A DNA stretch of 64,000 nucleotides, taken from the NCBI GenBank assembly GCA_949317995.1, contig OX439047.1:47937505-48001504 (forward strand), written 5' to 3'. The stretch comes from Acholoe squamosa (lineage: Eukaryota > Annelida > Polychaeta > Phyllodocida > Polynoidae). The notes beneath the pieces are model-generated. The model saw nothing but the letters and a program-made list of their open reading frames with translations. It had not been told where the DNA came from and did no database searches. A program made the translations under genes and the position numbers. Below are positions 46,451 through 56,693 of this stretch, piece after piece. Position 1 is the stretch's first letter; every line of letters begins with the position of its first letter.

Positions 46451-47525
46451 AATATATACTGAAAATTTCATGCAAAAATATGAATTATTGACTGAGTTAT
46501 GTTAAAAAAACTCTTTCCTCTGTCTATTCTGGCCCTATCTGGATTCCATTTTGATAACAGTCCTCTTATCAGCTTAACCATTGTGTCAATGGGGATCAAG
46601 TGCCCATCAATTTTGGAGCTTAGATTAAGATTACTCGGGAACTATATACAGTAGAAAGACAATCTAAACAGATCTGAAAAGCTGGCAATGAGTTCTACAG
46701 GACAGGGCCCATAATCAAATGTTTCAAACAATTAAAAAAATTTATGCAAGTCCCTAGGCTATGCACACTTGAACTGGACACAGCTTTGTACTGTCCAATG
46801 AAGTAGAAATAGGATACCATTGTTTCTGACTTTATTGCACAATAAATTCCTCATACAAAGGCACTGCTTACATGGAGAATAGCCTTAAAGGAGCTCTGAA
46901 TCGGCTACGTCCGCCACAGTGCTAACGTCGGTGGACGTAGTTCCTTGATTCAGAGCGCCTTTAAGTTCATCCATGTTTTGGGTTGAATCCTACATTCACG
47001 TGTCGGTACGGTCGGTTGCTCTCCCAGCCGGTGGGGGCGCTACGGTGCGCGGCACACGAGAAAATCTACACTGGTGCGCTGCTCTAGTCTAGGCTAAGTG
47101 CTCGGGGAGCAGAGAAAGCACAGGCGAAGTCGGCGATCCCGTGAGGATATACGTCTACGGTTGACGTCACAGGAGGGAGGATAAATTTAAAAGACAGACT
47201 ACACTACAGTGCCAGGGCTGTGGTGACGTTTTTGCTACGCAGAAAACCAAAATATGTCCCACATGCATGCAGTGCCAGGCTTCAATTAATTGAAGTTGGC
47301 AAGTCAGGGTGTTCAAAAACACATCAATTACAATCCTTCTGTAGTTGCACACATAATATACTCACATGCATCGTTTGAAAAATGAAAACAATACCTTTCT
47401 GACTTTGCTCAGCTAACGTCACCTTCTTTCTTCCGGATCCGGATGTATTACGCTGGAATTCTGGGTAATGGCGGTCACTCTTCTAGCATTGTCTTTTACT
47501 GGGCCCTCTTTGAGTCAATAGTGGG
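46451..47525. other. No gene; hairpin and GC-rich patch
   Basis: Contains the 82-bp hairpin at 46884-46965 and a GC-rich patch at 47010-47150 that includes a copy, inverted, of the 43330 repeat. No exon seen. Confidence 0.4.
46884..46965. repeat. 82-bp hairpin
   Basis: CTTAAAGG ... CTCTGAATC ... CTACGTCC is mirrored by GGACGTAG ... GATTCAGAG ... CCTTTAAG, with short mismatched steps. The ends CTTAAAGG/CCTTTAAG look like element termini. Confidence 0.8.
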
Positions 47526-47607
47526 ATTGCCAATTGTGACGCATGCGCGCTTGAAAAGGAATTCCGGTCGGCAACGTCAGAGCGTAAACAAACCGGCCAG
47601 AGCGTGC
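47526..47607 (+). promoter_or_regulatory. Promoter-like block shared with 60036-60117
   Basis: Contains an NRF-1-like GCATGCGC site, GGAATTCCGGTCGGCAACGT and CAGAGCGTAAACAAA, directly before the ATG of the next entry. The block is nearly identical, inverted, at 60.1 kb. Confidence 0.5.
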
Positions 47608-47650
47608 ATGGACACATCGAGACATCAAGAAATTTCATCGTTTACAACAG
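47608..47650 (+). CDS. Candidate first coding exon, duplicated at 59993-60035
   Basis: ATG, 14 codons (MDTSRHQEISSFTT) and one base, then a donor CAG/GTAAAT. The 43 coding bases are identical to the inverted copy at 60.0 kb, while sequence just inside the intron differs. That pattern fits a duplicated host exon, though a transposon-borne promoter is also possible. No family is recognised and no downstream exon was found. Confidence 0.4.
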
Positions 47651-47786
47651 GTAAATCTTATTCCAGATATATTTATTTGTGTCAGTTAAAGAAGCAAAAC
47701 CCTTATCTACGAAATCATGTAATATTTTGGGCCTGTTAGGAAGTTTTGTGAGGCTGAGCAGTCTCACGCTTTTGACAGGTCGCGTG

Positions 47787-49050
47787 AGACCCCAGTCACT
47801 CTGTAAGTCGAGTAGACCCACTGTAACCATACTGTAAGGCCCCAGTCACTCTGTAAGTCGAGTAGACCCACTGTAACCATACTGTAAGGCCCAAGTCACT
47901 CTGTAAATCAATAGTCACTCTGTAAGTCAAGTAGACACACTGTAGCCATCCTGTAAGGCCCCAGTCACCCAGTAAATCAATAGTCACTCTGTAAGGCGAG
48001 TAGACCCACTGTAACCATCCTGTAAGGCCCCAGTCACCCAGTAAATCAATAGTCACTCTGTAAGTCGAGTAGACACACTGTAGCCATCCTGTAAGACCCC
48101 AGTCACTCTGTAAGTCGAGTAGATACATTGTTATCATCCTGTAAGGCTCCAGTCACTCTGTAAGTCGAGTAGACCCACTGTAACCATACTGTAAGGCCCC
48201 AGTCACTCTGTAAGTCGAGTAGACCCACTGTAACCATACTGTAAGGCCCCAGTCACTCTGTAAGTCGAGTAGACCCACTGTAACCATCCTGTAAGGCCCC
48301 AGTCACCCTGTAAGTCGAGTAGACACACTGTAGCCACCCTGTAAGTCCCCAGTCACCCTGTAAGTCCAGTAGACCCACTGTAACCAACCTGTAGGACCCC
48401 AGTCACCCAGTAAATCAATAGTCACTCTGTAAGTCGAGTAGACACACTGTAGCCATCCTGTAAGACCCCAGTCACTCTGTAAGTCGAGTAGACCCACTGT
48501 AACCATCCTGTAAGCCCCAAGTCACTCTGTAAATCAATAGTCACTCTGTAAGTCAAGTAGACACACTGTAGCCATCCTGTAAGGCCCCAGTCACCCAGTA
48601 AATCAATAGTCACTCTGTAAGTCGAGTAGACCCACTGTAACCATCCTGTAAGGCCCCAGTCACCCAGTAAATCAATAGTCACTCTGTAAGTCGAGTAGAC
48701 ACACTGTAGCCATCCTGTAAGGCCCCAGTCACCCTGTAAGTCGAGTAGACACACTGTAGCCACCCTGTAAGTCCCCAGTCACTCTGTAAGTCCAGTAGAC
48801 CCACTGTAACCAACCTGTAAGACCCCAGTCACCCAGTAAATCAATAGTCACTCTGTAAGTCGAGTAGACACACTGTAGCCATCCTGTAAGACCCCAGTCA
48901 CTCTGTAAGTCGAGTAGACCCACTGTAACCATCCTGTAAGGCCCCAGTCACCCTGTAAGTCGAGTAGACCCACTGTAACCATACTGTAAGACCCCAGTCA
49001 CTCTAAGTCGAGTAGACCCACTGTAACCAACCTGTAAGACCCCAGTCACT
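47787..49050. repeat. 50/69-bp minisatellite, left block
   Basis: Unit: CCCAGTCACTCTGTAAGTCG, AGTAGACCCACTGTAACCAT, CCTGTAAGGC (50 bp). A long form adds 19 bp (ACCCAGTAAATCAATAGTC), making 69 bp. Short and long forms and CCCACTGTAACC/ACACTGTAGCC variants alternate in recurring higher-order order. Long open frames on the minus strand (GWLQWVYSTYRVT) arise from the repeat and are not genes. Confidence 0.95.
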
Positions 49051-49786
49051 TACTCCGTAGATGCTCTGAGGGAACCTCAGAGACCAAGTGTGTCTGTTGT
49101 AGTCTGTTTGGTCAGCCAGATTGGCTGAGTGCCCAGTTCTCACAGAAGTACTTACTGTCAGGTCCAATGCTTCCACCAACACTTCCCTCAATGTATATCC
49201 AAAGATTCACAATCCACAAAGCACTTGAAATACTTGTAATAATTAATAATCTTGGGGCATTTTCGCGTGCCCCGATCCGGTTAACCCGGTCGACTGGCTG
49301 TACCCATCGGGCATACACCACAGCTACACCCCGGATGTACCAGATCAAGTCACCCAGTCGCCCGGGTTGGGTCGCGCGAAAGTGGCCCAGGTGATTTTCA
49401 AATCTCCCTCCCCAACTCCAAATCATTGTCGGCCATCTTGAAGCCAGGTGTAGCCACCTAGTGCCAAAAAGACTACACTATCCTTGGTTGGTTAGCCCTA
49501 TGTTTCAAGAGCAGTCTAACACAAGGTAGCAGCACAAGATGTTGACAATGGAGGCCATTGAGGTAGTGATATCTAAGCTCAAGATAAACATGTCAGATTT
49601 ATTGGATATATCTCATGTTTCAGTCAATATAAGCTGATGTACATGAAAACTACATGTTTGTGAATAGGAGGAACAATTTCCAGTAACTGAAAGTGAGTAC
49701 TTAGTTCAGACTAGCCATGTGTTTGTGCCACTATAGACTTGTATACATCTTGGATCCTGCCTGTGAGCAGGCAGGTATTTCGGCCT
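49051..49786. mobile_element. Insertion splitting the minisatellite
   Basis: 737 bp of non-array DNA. Left junction TTACTCCGTAG and right junction GCAGGTATTTCGGCCTAC both have relatives beside the 12.3 kb foldback copy. The GTTTGTGCCACTATAGACTTG-type segment near 49720 recurs at 57925-57995. It includes the 135-bp foldback element at 49254. Confidence 0.6.
49254..49388. mobile_element. 135-bp foldback element, copy 2
   Basis: Inverted copy of 12266-12400 with a few substitutions. Ends GGGGCATTTTCGCGTGCCCC and GGGTCGCGCGAAAGTGGCCC. Confidence 0.72.
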
Positions 49787-50627
49787 ACAGTCACTCTGTA
49801 AGTCGAGTAGATACATTGTTATCATCCTGTAAGGCTCCAGTCACTCTGTAAGTCGAGTAGACCCACTGTAACCATCCTGTAAGGCCCCAGTCACCCAGTA
49901 AATCAATAGTCACTCTGTAAGTCGAGTAGACACACTGTAGCCATCCTGTAAGACCCCAGTCACTCTGTAAGTCGAGTAGATACATTGTTATCATCCTGTA
50001 AGGCTCCAGTCACTCTGTAAGTCGAGTAGACCCACTGTAACCATACTGTAAGGCCCCAGTCACTCTGTAAGTCGAGTAGACCCACTGTAACCATACTGTA
50101 AGGCCCCAGTCACTCTGTAAGTCGAGTAGACCCACTGTAACCATCCTGTAAGGCCCCAGTCACCCTGTAAGTCGAGTAGACCCACTGTAACCATCCTGTA
50201 AGACCCCAGTCACTCTGTAAGTAGAGTAGACCCACTGTAATCATCATGTAAATCAATATTCACTCTGTAAGTCGAGTAGACACACTGTAGCCACCCTGTA
50301 AGTCCCCAGTCACTTTGTAAGTCCAGTAGACCCACTGTAACCATCCTGTAAGGCCCCAGTCACCCTGTAAGTCGAGTAGACACATTGTAACCATCCTGTA
50401 AGACCCCTGTCACTCTGGTAGTCGAGTAGACATACTGTAATCATCCTGTAAGGCCCCATTCACTCTGTAAGTCAAGTAGACCCACTGTAACCATCCTGTT
50501 AGACCCCTGTCACTCTGTAAGTCGAGTAGACCCACTGTAACCATCCTGTTAGACCCCAGTCACTCTGTAAGTCGAGTAGATACACTGCAATCATCCTGTA
50601 AGCCCCAAGTCACTCTGTAAGTAGAGT
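49787..50627. repeat. 50/69-bp minisatellite, right block
   Basis: Same unit as 47787-49050, in the same orientation, mostly 50-bp forms and more diverged toward the right end. Confidence 0.95.
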
Positions 50628-51505
50628 CCCAACTGCTCCTGGCGCCTGGGTGGGCGGTCTGCCCGCTGTAGCCGACGGTGGGGGTCGCCCCACTCCCGGA
50701 GTAGGAGGGGGAGGTGGAGGTGGTGGCGGGGGCAAGCCTCCCTGACCCATCCCTGGGTCGTATCTCTGAACTGTAGTCTCGTAATAGTGTGTACGCCACA
50801 GGGATGGGCCCACCAGCTCCACCCACCCGTGCGCCCGCCCTCCTACGGGTGTGTATTCTTCGCCCAAGTCCGGGGATGGGGCCAGCCCCACCACCCACTT
50901 CTGTAGCTTGTCGGGGTTGTCCACCCGCCGCCAGGGGATCCGTTGGTAAGTGTCCCCAATCCATAGCGGCCTCCCCGCCAGCGGGTCCATCTCCTCCGCC
51001 CGCGGCAGCCCGGGCACCTCCACCCCAGGGATCCTCTCCCCCCACTCTTCCCGCCACTCCTCTCTCCTGGGCCCCGGCCCCCGGCGGCCCCTCTCCTCCT
51101 CATACCTTTCCTCGTACTCCCGACGCCTCCGGTATTCCCCGTAACTCTCGTTCCTGTGTGGGCCAGCCTCGTACCGCTGACTCCCCCGGCCCTCTCGCCT
51201 CGTCTCCTCATCTACTCTTCTCTCCTCCCGTCTCCTCCTCTCCCTTTCCTCAACCTGTCTCTCCTCCCTCTCTCTCCTATCCCGGTCCTCTCTCTCTTTC
51301 TTCTCGTGGGCCGCTCTCTCCTCCCTCTCTCTCCGATCTTCCCTCTCCTTCCTCTCCCCTCATCTTTCTCCTTCTTCTCCTTAGCCACTCGTTCCTCCCT
51401 TTCCTTCCTTTCTCTAGTCGCCTTCTCCTCTCTCTCTCTTTTCTCGGCCATCTCCTTCTTTTCCCTCGCAACTCTCTCCTCTCTCTCCTTTCTCTCCTGC
51501 TCCAT
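50628..51505 (-). pseudogene. Unrecognised charged/coiled-coil coding block, interrupted
   Basis: Minus-strand reading gives a long R/E/K-rich region starting MEQERKEREERVAREKKE, then QRYEAGPHRNESYGEYRRR, then a less repetitive part: PLAGRPLWIGDTYQRIPWRR, DNPDKLQKWVVGLAPSPDL, AHGWVELVGPSLWRTHYYE. It ends in a run of about ten prolines and stops at the minisatellite edge. The frame is open from about 51358 to 50610 and shifts once upstream of that. I do not recognise the family. It could be a host exon, a captured gene piece or part of a mobile element. Confidence 0.4.
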
Positions 51506-51514
51506 CCTTTAGAT

Positions 51515-52430
51515 ACCTGATTCTATTGTTTCCCATGTGGGTCAGCCATCTTGATTTTCCAAAATACAGGGATCCAGTCCATATATGGTCACTTTCGACC
51601 TTCAAAAGTTATCAGGTGGATGTTAGTAGCCATAGGGACACCTCAACTACCTGATTCTATTGTTTTTTCATGTGTGTCAGCCATCTAGGTTTTCAGAAAC
51701 ATAGGGATCCAGGCCATATATGGTCAATTTTGACCTTCAAAAGTTATCAGGTGGATGTTAGTAGCCAAAGGGACACCTGAACTACCTGATTCTTTTGTTT
51801 TTTGTGTGTTTTGGCCATCTTGGTTTTCAGAAACACAGGAATCCAGGCCATATATGGTTAATTTTGACCTTCAAACGTTATCAGATAAATGTTAGTGACC
51901 ATTGGGACACCTCAACAACCCGATTCTATTGTTTTCCATGTGTGTCAGCCATCTTGGTTTTTAGAAACACAGGGATCTAGGCCATACATGGTGAAATTTG
52001 ATCTTTTACAGTTATCAGGTAAATGTTAGTAGCCATAGGGACAGCTCAACTACCAAATTTAATTGTTTTCCATGTTTGCCGGCCATCTTGGTTTTCAAAA
52101 ACACAGGGATCCAGGCCATATGTGGTGAATTTTGATCTTCAAATGTTATCAGATGGATGTTAGTGACCATTAGGACACCTCGACTACCTGGATCTATTGT
52201 TTTCTATGTGTGTCGGCCATTTTGGTTTTCGAAAACACAGGGATCCAGGCCATACATGGTCAATTTTGATCTTTCAAAGTTATCAGGTGGATGTTAGTAG
52301 CCATAGGGACACCTCAACTACCCAATTCTATTGTTTTCTATGTGTGTCAGCCATCTTGGTGTTCGGAAACACAGGGATCCAGGCCATACATGGTGAATTT
52401 TGATCTTCAAAAGTTATCAGATGTTAGCAT
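51515..52430. repeat. ~135-bp tandem repeat, about seven copies
   Basis: Each unit contains CATGTGTGTCAGCCATCTTG, AAACACAGGGATCCAGGCCA and AAAGTTATCAGGTGGATGTT. Units start roughly at 51515, 51650, 51785, 51917, 52050, 52185 and 52318. Open frames across it come from the repeat. Confidence 0.9.
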
Positions 52431-52774
52431 GCTGGTATATGAGTCCTACCTACATGATAAAGTTTTAATGTTTTTCCTTTACAATATTGGTTGAATTTGC
52501 CTTAATCATAGCTCCGAATTATCTTAGTATTAATGCGTACGGCATTACAGCTATGCTGTGTATTTCTGTGATTACAATAATTTGGTTTTGAATGATAAAA
52601 TATCATGAAACTACCAGATTAAATTTTGAATCAGTATAATGTACGGCAATATAAAAATGTCTGCTACTAAGACCGTGGTCAAATCCTAAAATCTGATCTT
52701 AATATCCTGATCCTAGATATGAAGATTTCAGCTGAATCAATATCCTGATCCTAATATCCTATCTATTGCCCCCT

Positions 52775-52829
52775 CGTATAAGGTTATGGGGGTCTTACAT
52801 GTACTATATAGACCTTATATACCGGGTAG
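52775..52829. repeat. Monomer of the 70-bp repeat, inverted
   Basis: TAAGGTTATGGGGGTCTTACATGTACTATATAGACCTTATATACCGGGTAGT-type sequence is the reverse complement of the 55.5-56.0 kb array unit. It ends exactly where the 52830 MITE starts. Confidence 0.75.
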
Positions 52830-53134
52830 TACCGTAATCTCCCGCGTATAAGGCGCGTCTTATACGGGGGGTTTTAGTTCTCATTGGATCCACAAGGGGG
52901 ACACCAAGACCCTTCTTTTGATATCTTACATGCCCCCTTGGTCAAAATAGGACAAAATGGGACCCAGGAGGGCCCAAGGTGGCCCAAGCTACCCATAGGT
53001 TTTTGAATTTTGAAAATTCATTCAGTAGAACCACAGTTATGAATTTTTCATTTTTTTCATTTTTTTGAGAATTTTCCCAAACTCTAGGTGCGCCTTATAT
53101 GCGGGCTGCGCCTTATACGCGGGAGATTACGGTA
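52830..53134. mobile_element. MITE, TACCGTAATCTCCCGCG family, 305-bp complete copy
   Basis: Perfect-looking terminal inverted repeats (TACCGTAATCTCCCGCGTAT / ATACGCGGGAGATTACGGTA) with TA at each end. The interior resembles 16537-17027. Confidence 0.85.
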
Positions 53135-53147
53135 GGACTCTGAGACT

Positions 53148-53663
53148 TACCGTAATCTCCCGCGTAGAAGGCGCAGCTCGCGTAGAAGGCGCCCCCCCAA
53201 CTCAGAGAAGGCCTTTTCACGTAGAAGGCGCACGTACCTCTTATGGATCGATTTCCGGAAAAACCCGCGTATAAGGCGCCCCCCCAACTGACAGGGGGGC
53301 TGTTTCGCGTAGAAGGCGCCCCCTCCCCACCCCCCCTATATGAGTTCAAGCTGTCATCGGCACACGGTCGGCGTAAAAAAACGGCGAGCAAATCTACAGC
53401 GACCGGGCTGCCGCGGTGCAGGCGCTATGAGTTCAAGCTGTCATCCGCACACGGTCGGCGTCAAACCCGCCGAGCGCCCATCGACACCTCCCGGTCTGCC
53501 GCGCTGCTGGCGCTATGAGTTCAAGCTGTCATCGGCGCATTTTCCCAAATGAGATGTTGGAAAAACCCGCGTATAAGGCGCACCCCAAACTCAAGGCAAT
53601 TTACCTCCCGCAAGCATTTTGTTTGGCGTAGAAGACGCGCCTTCTATGCGGGAGATTACGGTA
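53148..53663. mobile_element. MITE, TACCGTAATCTCCCGCG family, 516-bp complete copy
   Basis: Left TACCGTAATCTCCCGCGTAG and right CTATGCGGGAGATTACGGTA ends. The inside has CGCGTAGAAGGCG repeats, the GGATCGATTTCCGG core shared with 10735, and three copies of a ~65-bp unit (CTATGAGTTCAAGCTGTCAT, CGGCACACGGTCGGCGT). Confidence 0.85.
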
Positions 53664-53775
53664 TATAAGGTTATGGGGGTGTTACATGTACTATACAGGC
53701 CTTATATACCGGGTAGTGGGACCTTGAGGCTTATATAAGGTTGTGGGGGTGTTACATGTACTATATAGGCCTTAT
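53664..53775. repeat. Inverted monomers of the 70-bp repeat
   Basis: About 1.6 copies of TATAAGGTTATGGGGGTGTT...GGGTAGT, starting directly after the 53148 MITE. Together with 52775 they look like one short array split by MITE insertions. Confidence 0.75.
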
Positions 53776-54321
53776 GCACATTTTTTTTTTCCTATGACGG
53801 AGAAATTTCGCTCGATTCGATTTTTATATCTTTAATCCTGTATCATATACAGTTCAAATCATGCCAAATTAAAGGTAGGTGCTAGAATATAATGTCTACT
53901 TTCATCCTCTATACGGATTAAGGTGTTATTGCTATAGTTTTTTTTATATCGAATTAAATCTATCATGTCAACTTGCTGTCATCTCGTTTCAATCCAAGTG
54001 TCAACATCCGTTCACTTAGCGCGTACTATTCGAACGTCATTATCCGCTCCAGGCATCGTAAAATCATTCAAGAATGTGATAACCATGGTATAACCTCTTT
54101 TAGAATCATTTGCATTTGATAACACAAATCAATTAGATTCCCATTGTATCACTTTGCACTGTGGTATTCCATTGTTTTCCTGTTATCTGGGGTCGTACCC
54201 CAGGCTGGTTACAATACATGCACTTACATGTGTTTACATGTTATGAATGATATGTAAACTAATACTATTGTGAAGGAACAGATTGACCAGTGTTCCAACA
54301 GGAAAATGTTGATGGAAAATG
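53776..54321. other. No gene seen
   Basis: AT-rich spacer with no frame, repeat or motif that I can support. Confidence 0.4.
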
Positions 54322-54456
54322 GTAAAGGTGAACGATGATCAGTTTGAGCCGACAGTTCCTTCATGAGCGGGTCCGGGCCGTTCCGCACGAGGCCGATAGG
54401 CTTGGACCCGCGAGTGAAGAAACAGGAGGCTTAAGCTAATCAGAGTTCATCTTTAC
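54322..54456. mobile_element. 135-bp inverted-repeat element (GTAAAGGTGAAC)
   Basis: Ends GTAAAGGTGAAC and GTTCATCTTTAC. Inside, GGGTCCGGGCC pairs partly with GGCTTGGACCCGCG. The left half recurs at 56629-56693 beside the 31-bp array. Confidence 0.65.
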
Positions 54457-54549
54457 ATTTATGTCAAGGTGTCTGGGTTGATAATTAATCGATATTTCAT
54501 TAAAAAGATTTAAATTAAACCCTTATTAACCCGTCTTCATCGCAAATCC

Positions 54550-54640
54550 TGACCGCCGCCATCTTGGATGTTTACATTTCAAAAAGGCTGCGCATGCGTG
54601 GTGGACCTATGACGTCACCGTGCGGAATTCCTGCGGGTTA
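54550..54640. promoter_or_regulatory. Promoter-like cluster (YY1, NRF-1 and CRE type motifs)
   Basis: GCCGCCATCTTGGATG (YY1 type), TGCGCATGCG (NRF-1 type) and ATGACGTCACCG (CRE type) fall within 90 bp. This is a common combination at TATA-less animal promoters. No first exon can be assigned on either strand. Confidence 0.4.
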
Positions 54641-54878
54641 TTTAACGCAGGGGTGCAATACGGGGGTTTAGTGCATTGTCAATGGAGCATCAATGACATT
54701 GATTTCAAGTACACTATAGCCCAAACACAGGTTATCGAGATGGCAACAATAATCGATATATTTGAAATATCAAGACCAAAATGCTGATATTCATCATCAA
54801 TATATATTGGATGTCAATGACACTCCTACCTGACAGCATCGCCGTTCCACTGAATAGCCAAGTTTGACCTTATCTTAC

Positions 54879-54968
54879 CAGTCACTGTAGGAGCAGTAAA
54901 GGGCCTGGCCCTTGGAGGAGGCAAAGACTCTGGAGGCGGACTCTGGGAGTGCCCTGGCACTTCTACCA
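54879..54968 (-). CDS. Possible internal exon (weak)
   Basis: Minus strand: CTTGGTAG acceptor, open codons EVPGHSQSPPPESLPPP and onward to TAPTVTG, then a good donor CTG/GTAAGA. The composition looks protein-like, but nothing flanks it to confirm a gene. Confidence 0.2.
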
Positions 54969-55540
54969 AGGTGTGTCCAACATGTAGTGCAATAAAAAGA
55001 GTAAATATATTATACATTATGCAGTAAACCATTGGGGGGGATCCCATGTGTTAAAGAAGCAAAGGTTTACTTCGGTCTGAAATGCTCAAAATTCCATTCA
55101 CTAGGCAAATGGTTTTTCCAAGTGACAATTTAGGATGCTCATACTGGTGAATACGATGCAAAACTATTCCATGGTCATTGACATTTGCTTATATACGTGA
55201 ACCAATATCATTATACTTTGACTTCATTGCACTTGTATTCCCAGCAGTTCCTAATCAGGACACTGGCCCATATTGTCCTGTCAGATAGTAGTTGAATATG
55301 TTGAATAACATATCCATTTGGCCAGCCTAGGTTTCGAACCTAGATATTAGGGACTGCTACAGGAATACATTTGTTTAGGGTGTTACTGCATATATAATAT
55401 ACACGTTAATGCTGAGGGTACCTAGGGCATACTCTAGGATTTCTTGGAGAGGAATTTCTGACAAAAATTTTAATGGGTTCAAACCAGGGCTGGAAACCGT
55501 ATAGAGATGGATTATCATATCCATCAATAATATAGCCCTC

Positions 55541-55995
55541 GGTATATAAGGCCTGTATAGTACATGTAACACCCCCATAACCTTATATAAGCCTCAGAGT
55601 CCTACTACCCGGTAAATAAGGTCTATATAGTACATTTAACACCCCCTTAACCTTATATAAGCCTCAGGGTCCAACTACCCGGTATATAAGGCCTATATAG
55701 CACATGTAACACCCCCACAACCTTATATAAGCCTCAGGGTCCAACTACCCGGTATATAAGGCCTATATAGCACATGTAACACCCCCACAACCTTATATAA
55801 GCCTCAGGGTCCTACTACCCGGTATATAAGGCCTATATAGCACATGTAACACCCCCACAACCTTATATGAGCCTCAGGGTCCTACTACCCGGTATATAAG
55901 GTCTATATAGTACATGTAACCCCCCCTTAACCTTATATAAGCCTCAGGGTCCAACTACCAGGTATATAAGGCCAATATAGTACATGTAACACGCC
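55541..55995. repeat. 70-bp tandem array, 6.5 copies, exact period
   Basis: GGTATATAAGGCCTATATAG starts at 55541, 55611, 55681, 55751, 55821, 55891 and 55961, exactly 70 bp apart. The rest of the unit is CACATGTAACACCCCCACAA, CCTTATATAAGCCTCAGGGT and CCAACTACCC. Confidence 0.95.
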
Positions 55996-56230
55996 TCTAA
56001 AAAAATTTTGACCCCTCTTGAGGGGGGGGCTAAAAAAATTCACCCTCTTTATAGCATAAAAGGTCGCGTGCTACTATAGATCAAAGAGGGGCGCGAAAAC
56101 TCTCCGTGCCTCCGGCGCGAGGGGGGGGCGCAAACAAATTTGCCTGTTGTCAAGGGGGGGGCGTAAAAGTTTTCCGCACGTCAGCGCGAAAACCCACCAC
56201 CCCCCTGTTGATAAATAATGACCACTCCCT
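55996..56230. mobile_element. AGGGAGTGGTCA-family element, left-truncated at the 70-bp array
   Basis: Starts within the array's last unit with AAAAAAATTTTGACCCCTCT and ends GATAAATAATGACCACTCCCT-type inverted end. Contains CTACTATAGATCAAAGAGGG. Confidence 0.75.
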
Positions 56231-56628
56231 AACCCCCTCAGGGGAGACATCCCCCCTCGTGGGGATCGGCCACCTCGTACACCATGGGCTAGTTGGGGTT
56301 CGTGTACATTTTGTCTTTTATTAGTTGTAATATTTGAACAAATGTACTAATGCATGTAAAATGTAGAAACATGCATGTTATAAAAAAAAACAGTTATCAC
56401 TATCATTGTATCTTGTGTATAGTATAAGCTGTTTGCACGATATTCACTGGTTTAAGTGAAATTTTATAATACCTATAAAAGAAGAAAGTAGTAATTTAAA
56501 ACGACTATAGCCCAGTGATTGCATTTCCTGTATGACTTACAAATCTTCTGTGAGCAGTGAGTGGTACTTTTGTCTGATAAAGAAGCACTAAATACCTGCT
56601 CCATCTAGCCCCATATATAATAGTAAAG
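56231..56628. other. No gene seen
   Basis: AT-rich; no supported feature. Confidence 0.4.
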
Positions 56629-56693
56629 GTGAACGATGATCAGTTTGAGCTGACCGTTTCTTCACGAGCCTGTCCGGCCCGTTCCGCACGAGT
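56629..56693. mobile_element. Left half of the GTAAAGGTGAAC element
   Basis: Matches the first ~65 bp of 54322-54456 (GATGATCAGTTTGAGC; CCGTTCCGCACGAG) and passes directly into the 31-bp array. Confidence 0.7.

Noticed and set aside
47796-50627. Long minus-strand open frames rich in GWLQWVYSTYRVT
   Set aside because: They are the 50/69-bp minisatellite read in frame; periodic peptide repeats follow the DNA period and no start or splice context supports a gene.
51156-51520. Ser/Leu/Pro-rich plus-strand open frames
   Set aside because: They are the antisense of the purine-rich coiled-coil block on the minus strand.
55320-55345. tRNA-like T-arm (TAGGTTCGAAACCTA on the minus strand)
   Set aside because: It resembles a B box, but no A box, acceptor stem or cloverleaf can be drawn around it. 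At most it is a remnant of a tRNA-derived SINE.
55541-55995. Regular repeat spacing resembling a CRISPR array
   Set aside because: The whole 70-bp unit is conserved, leaving no unique spacers, and the DNA is eukaryotic. It is a tandem minisatellite.
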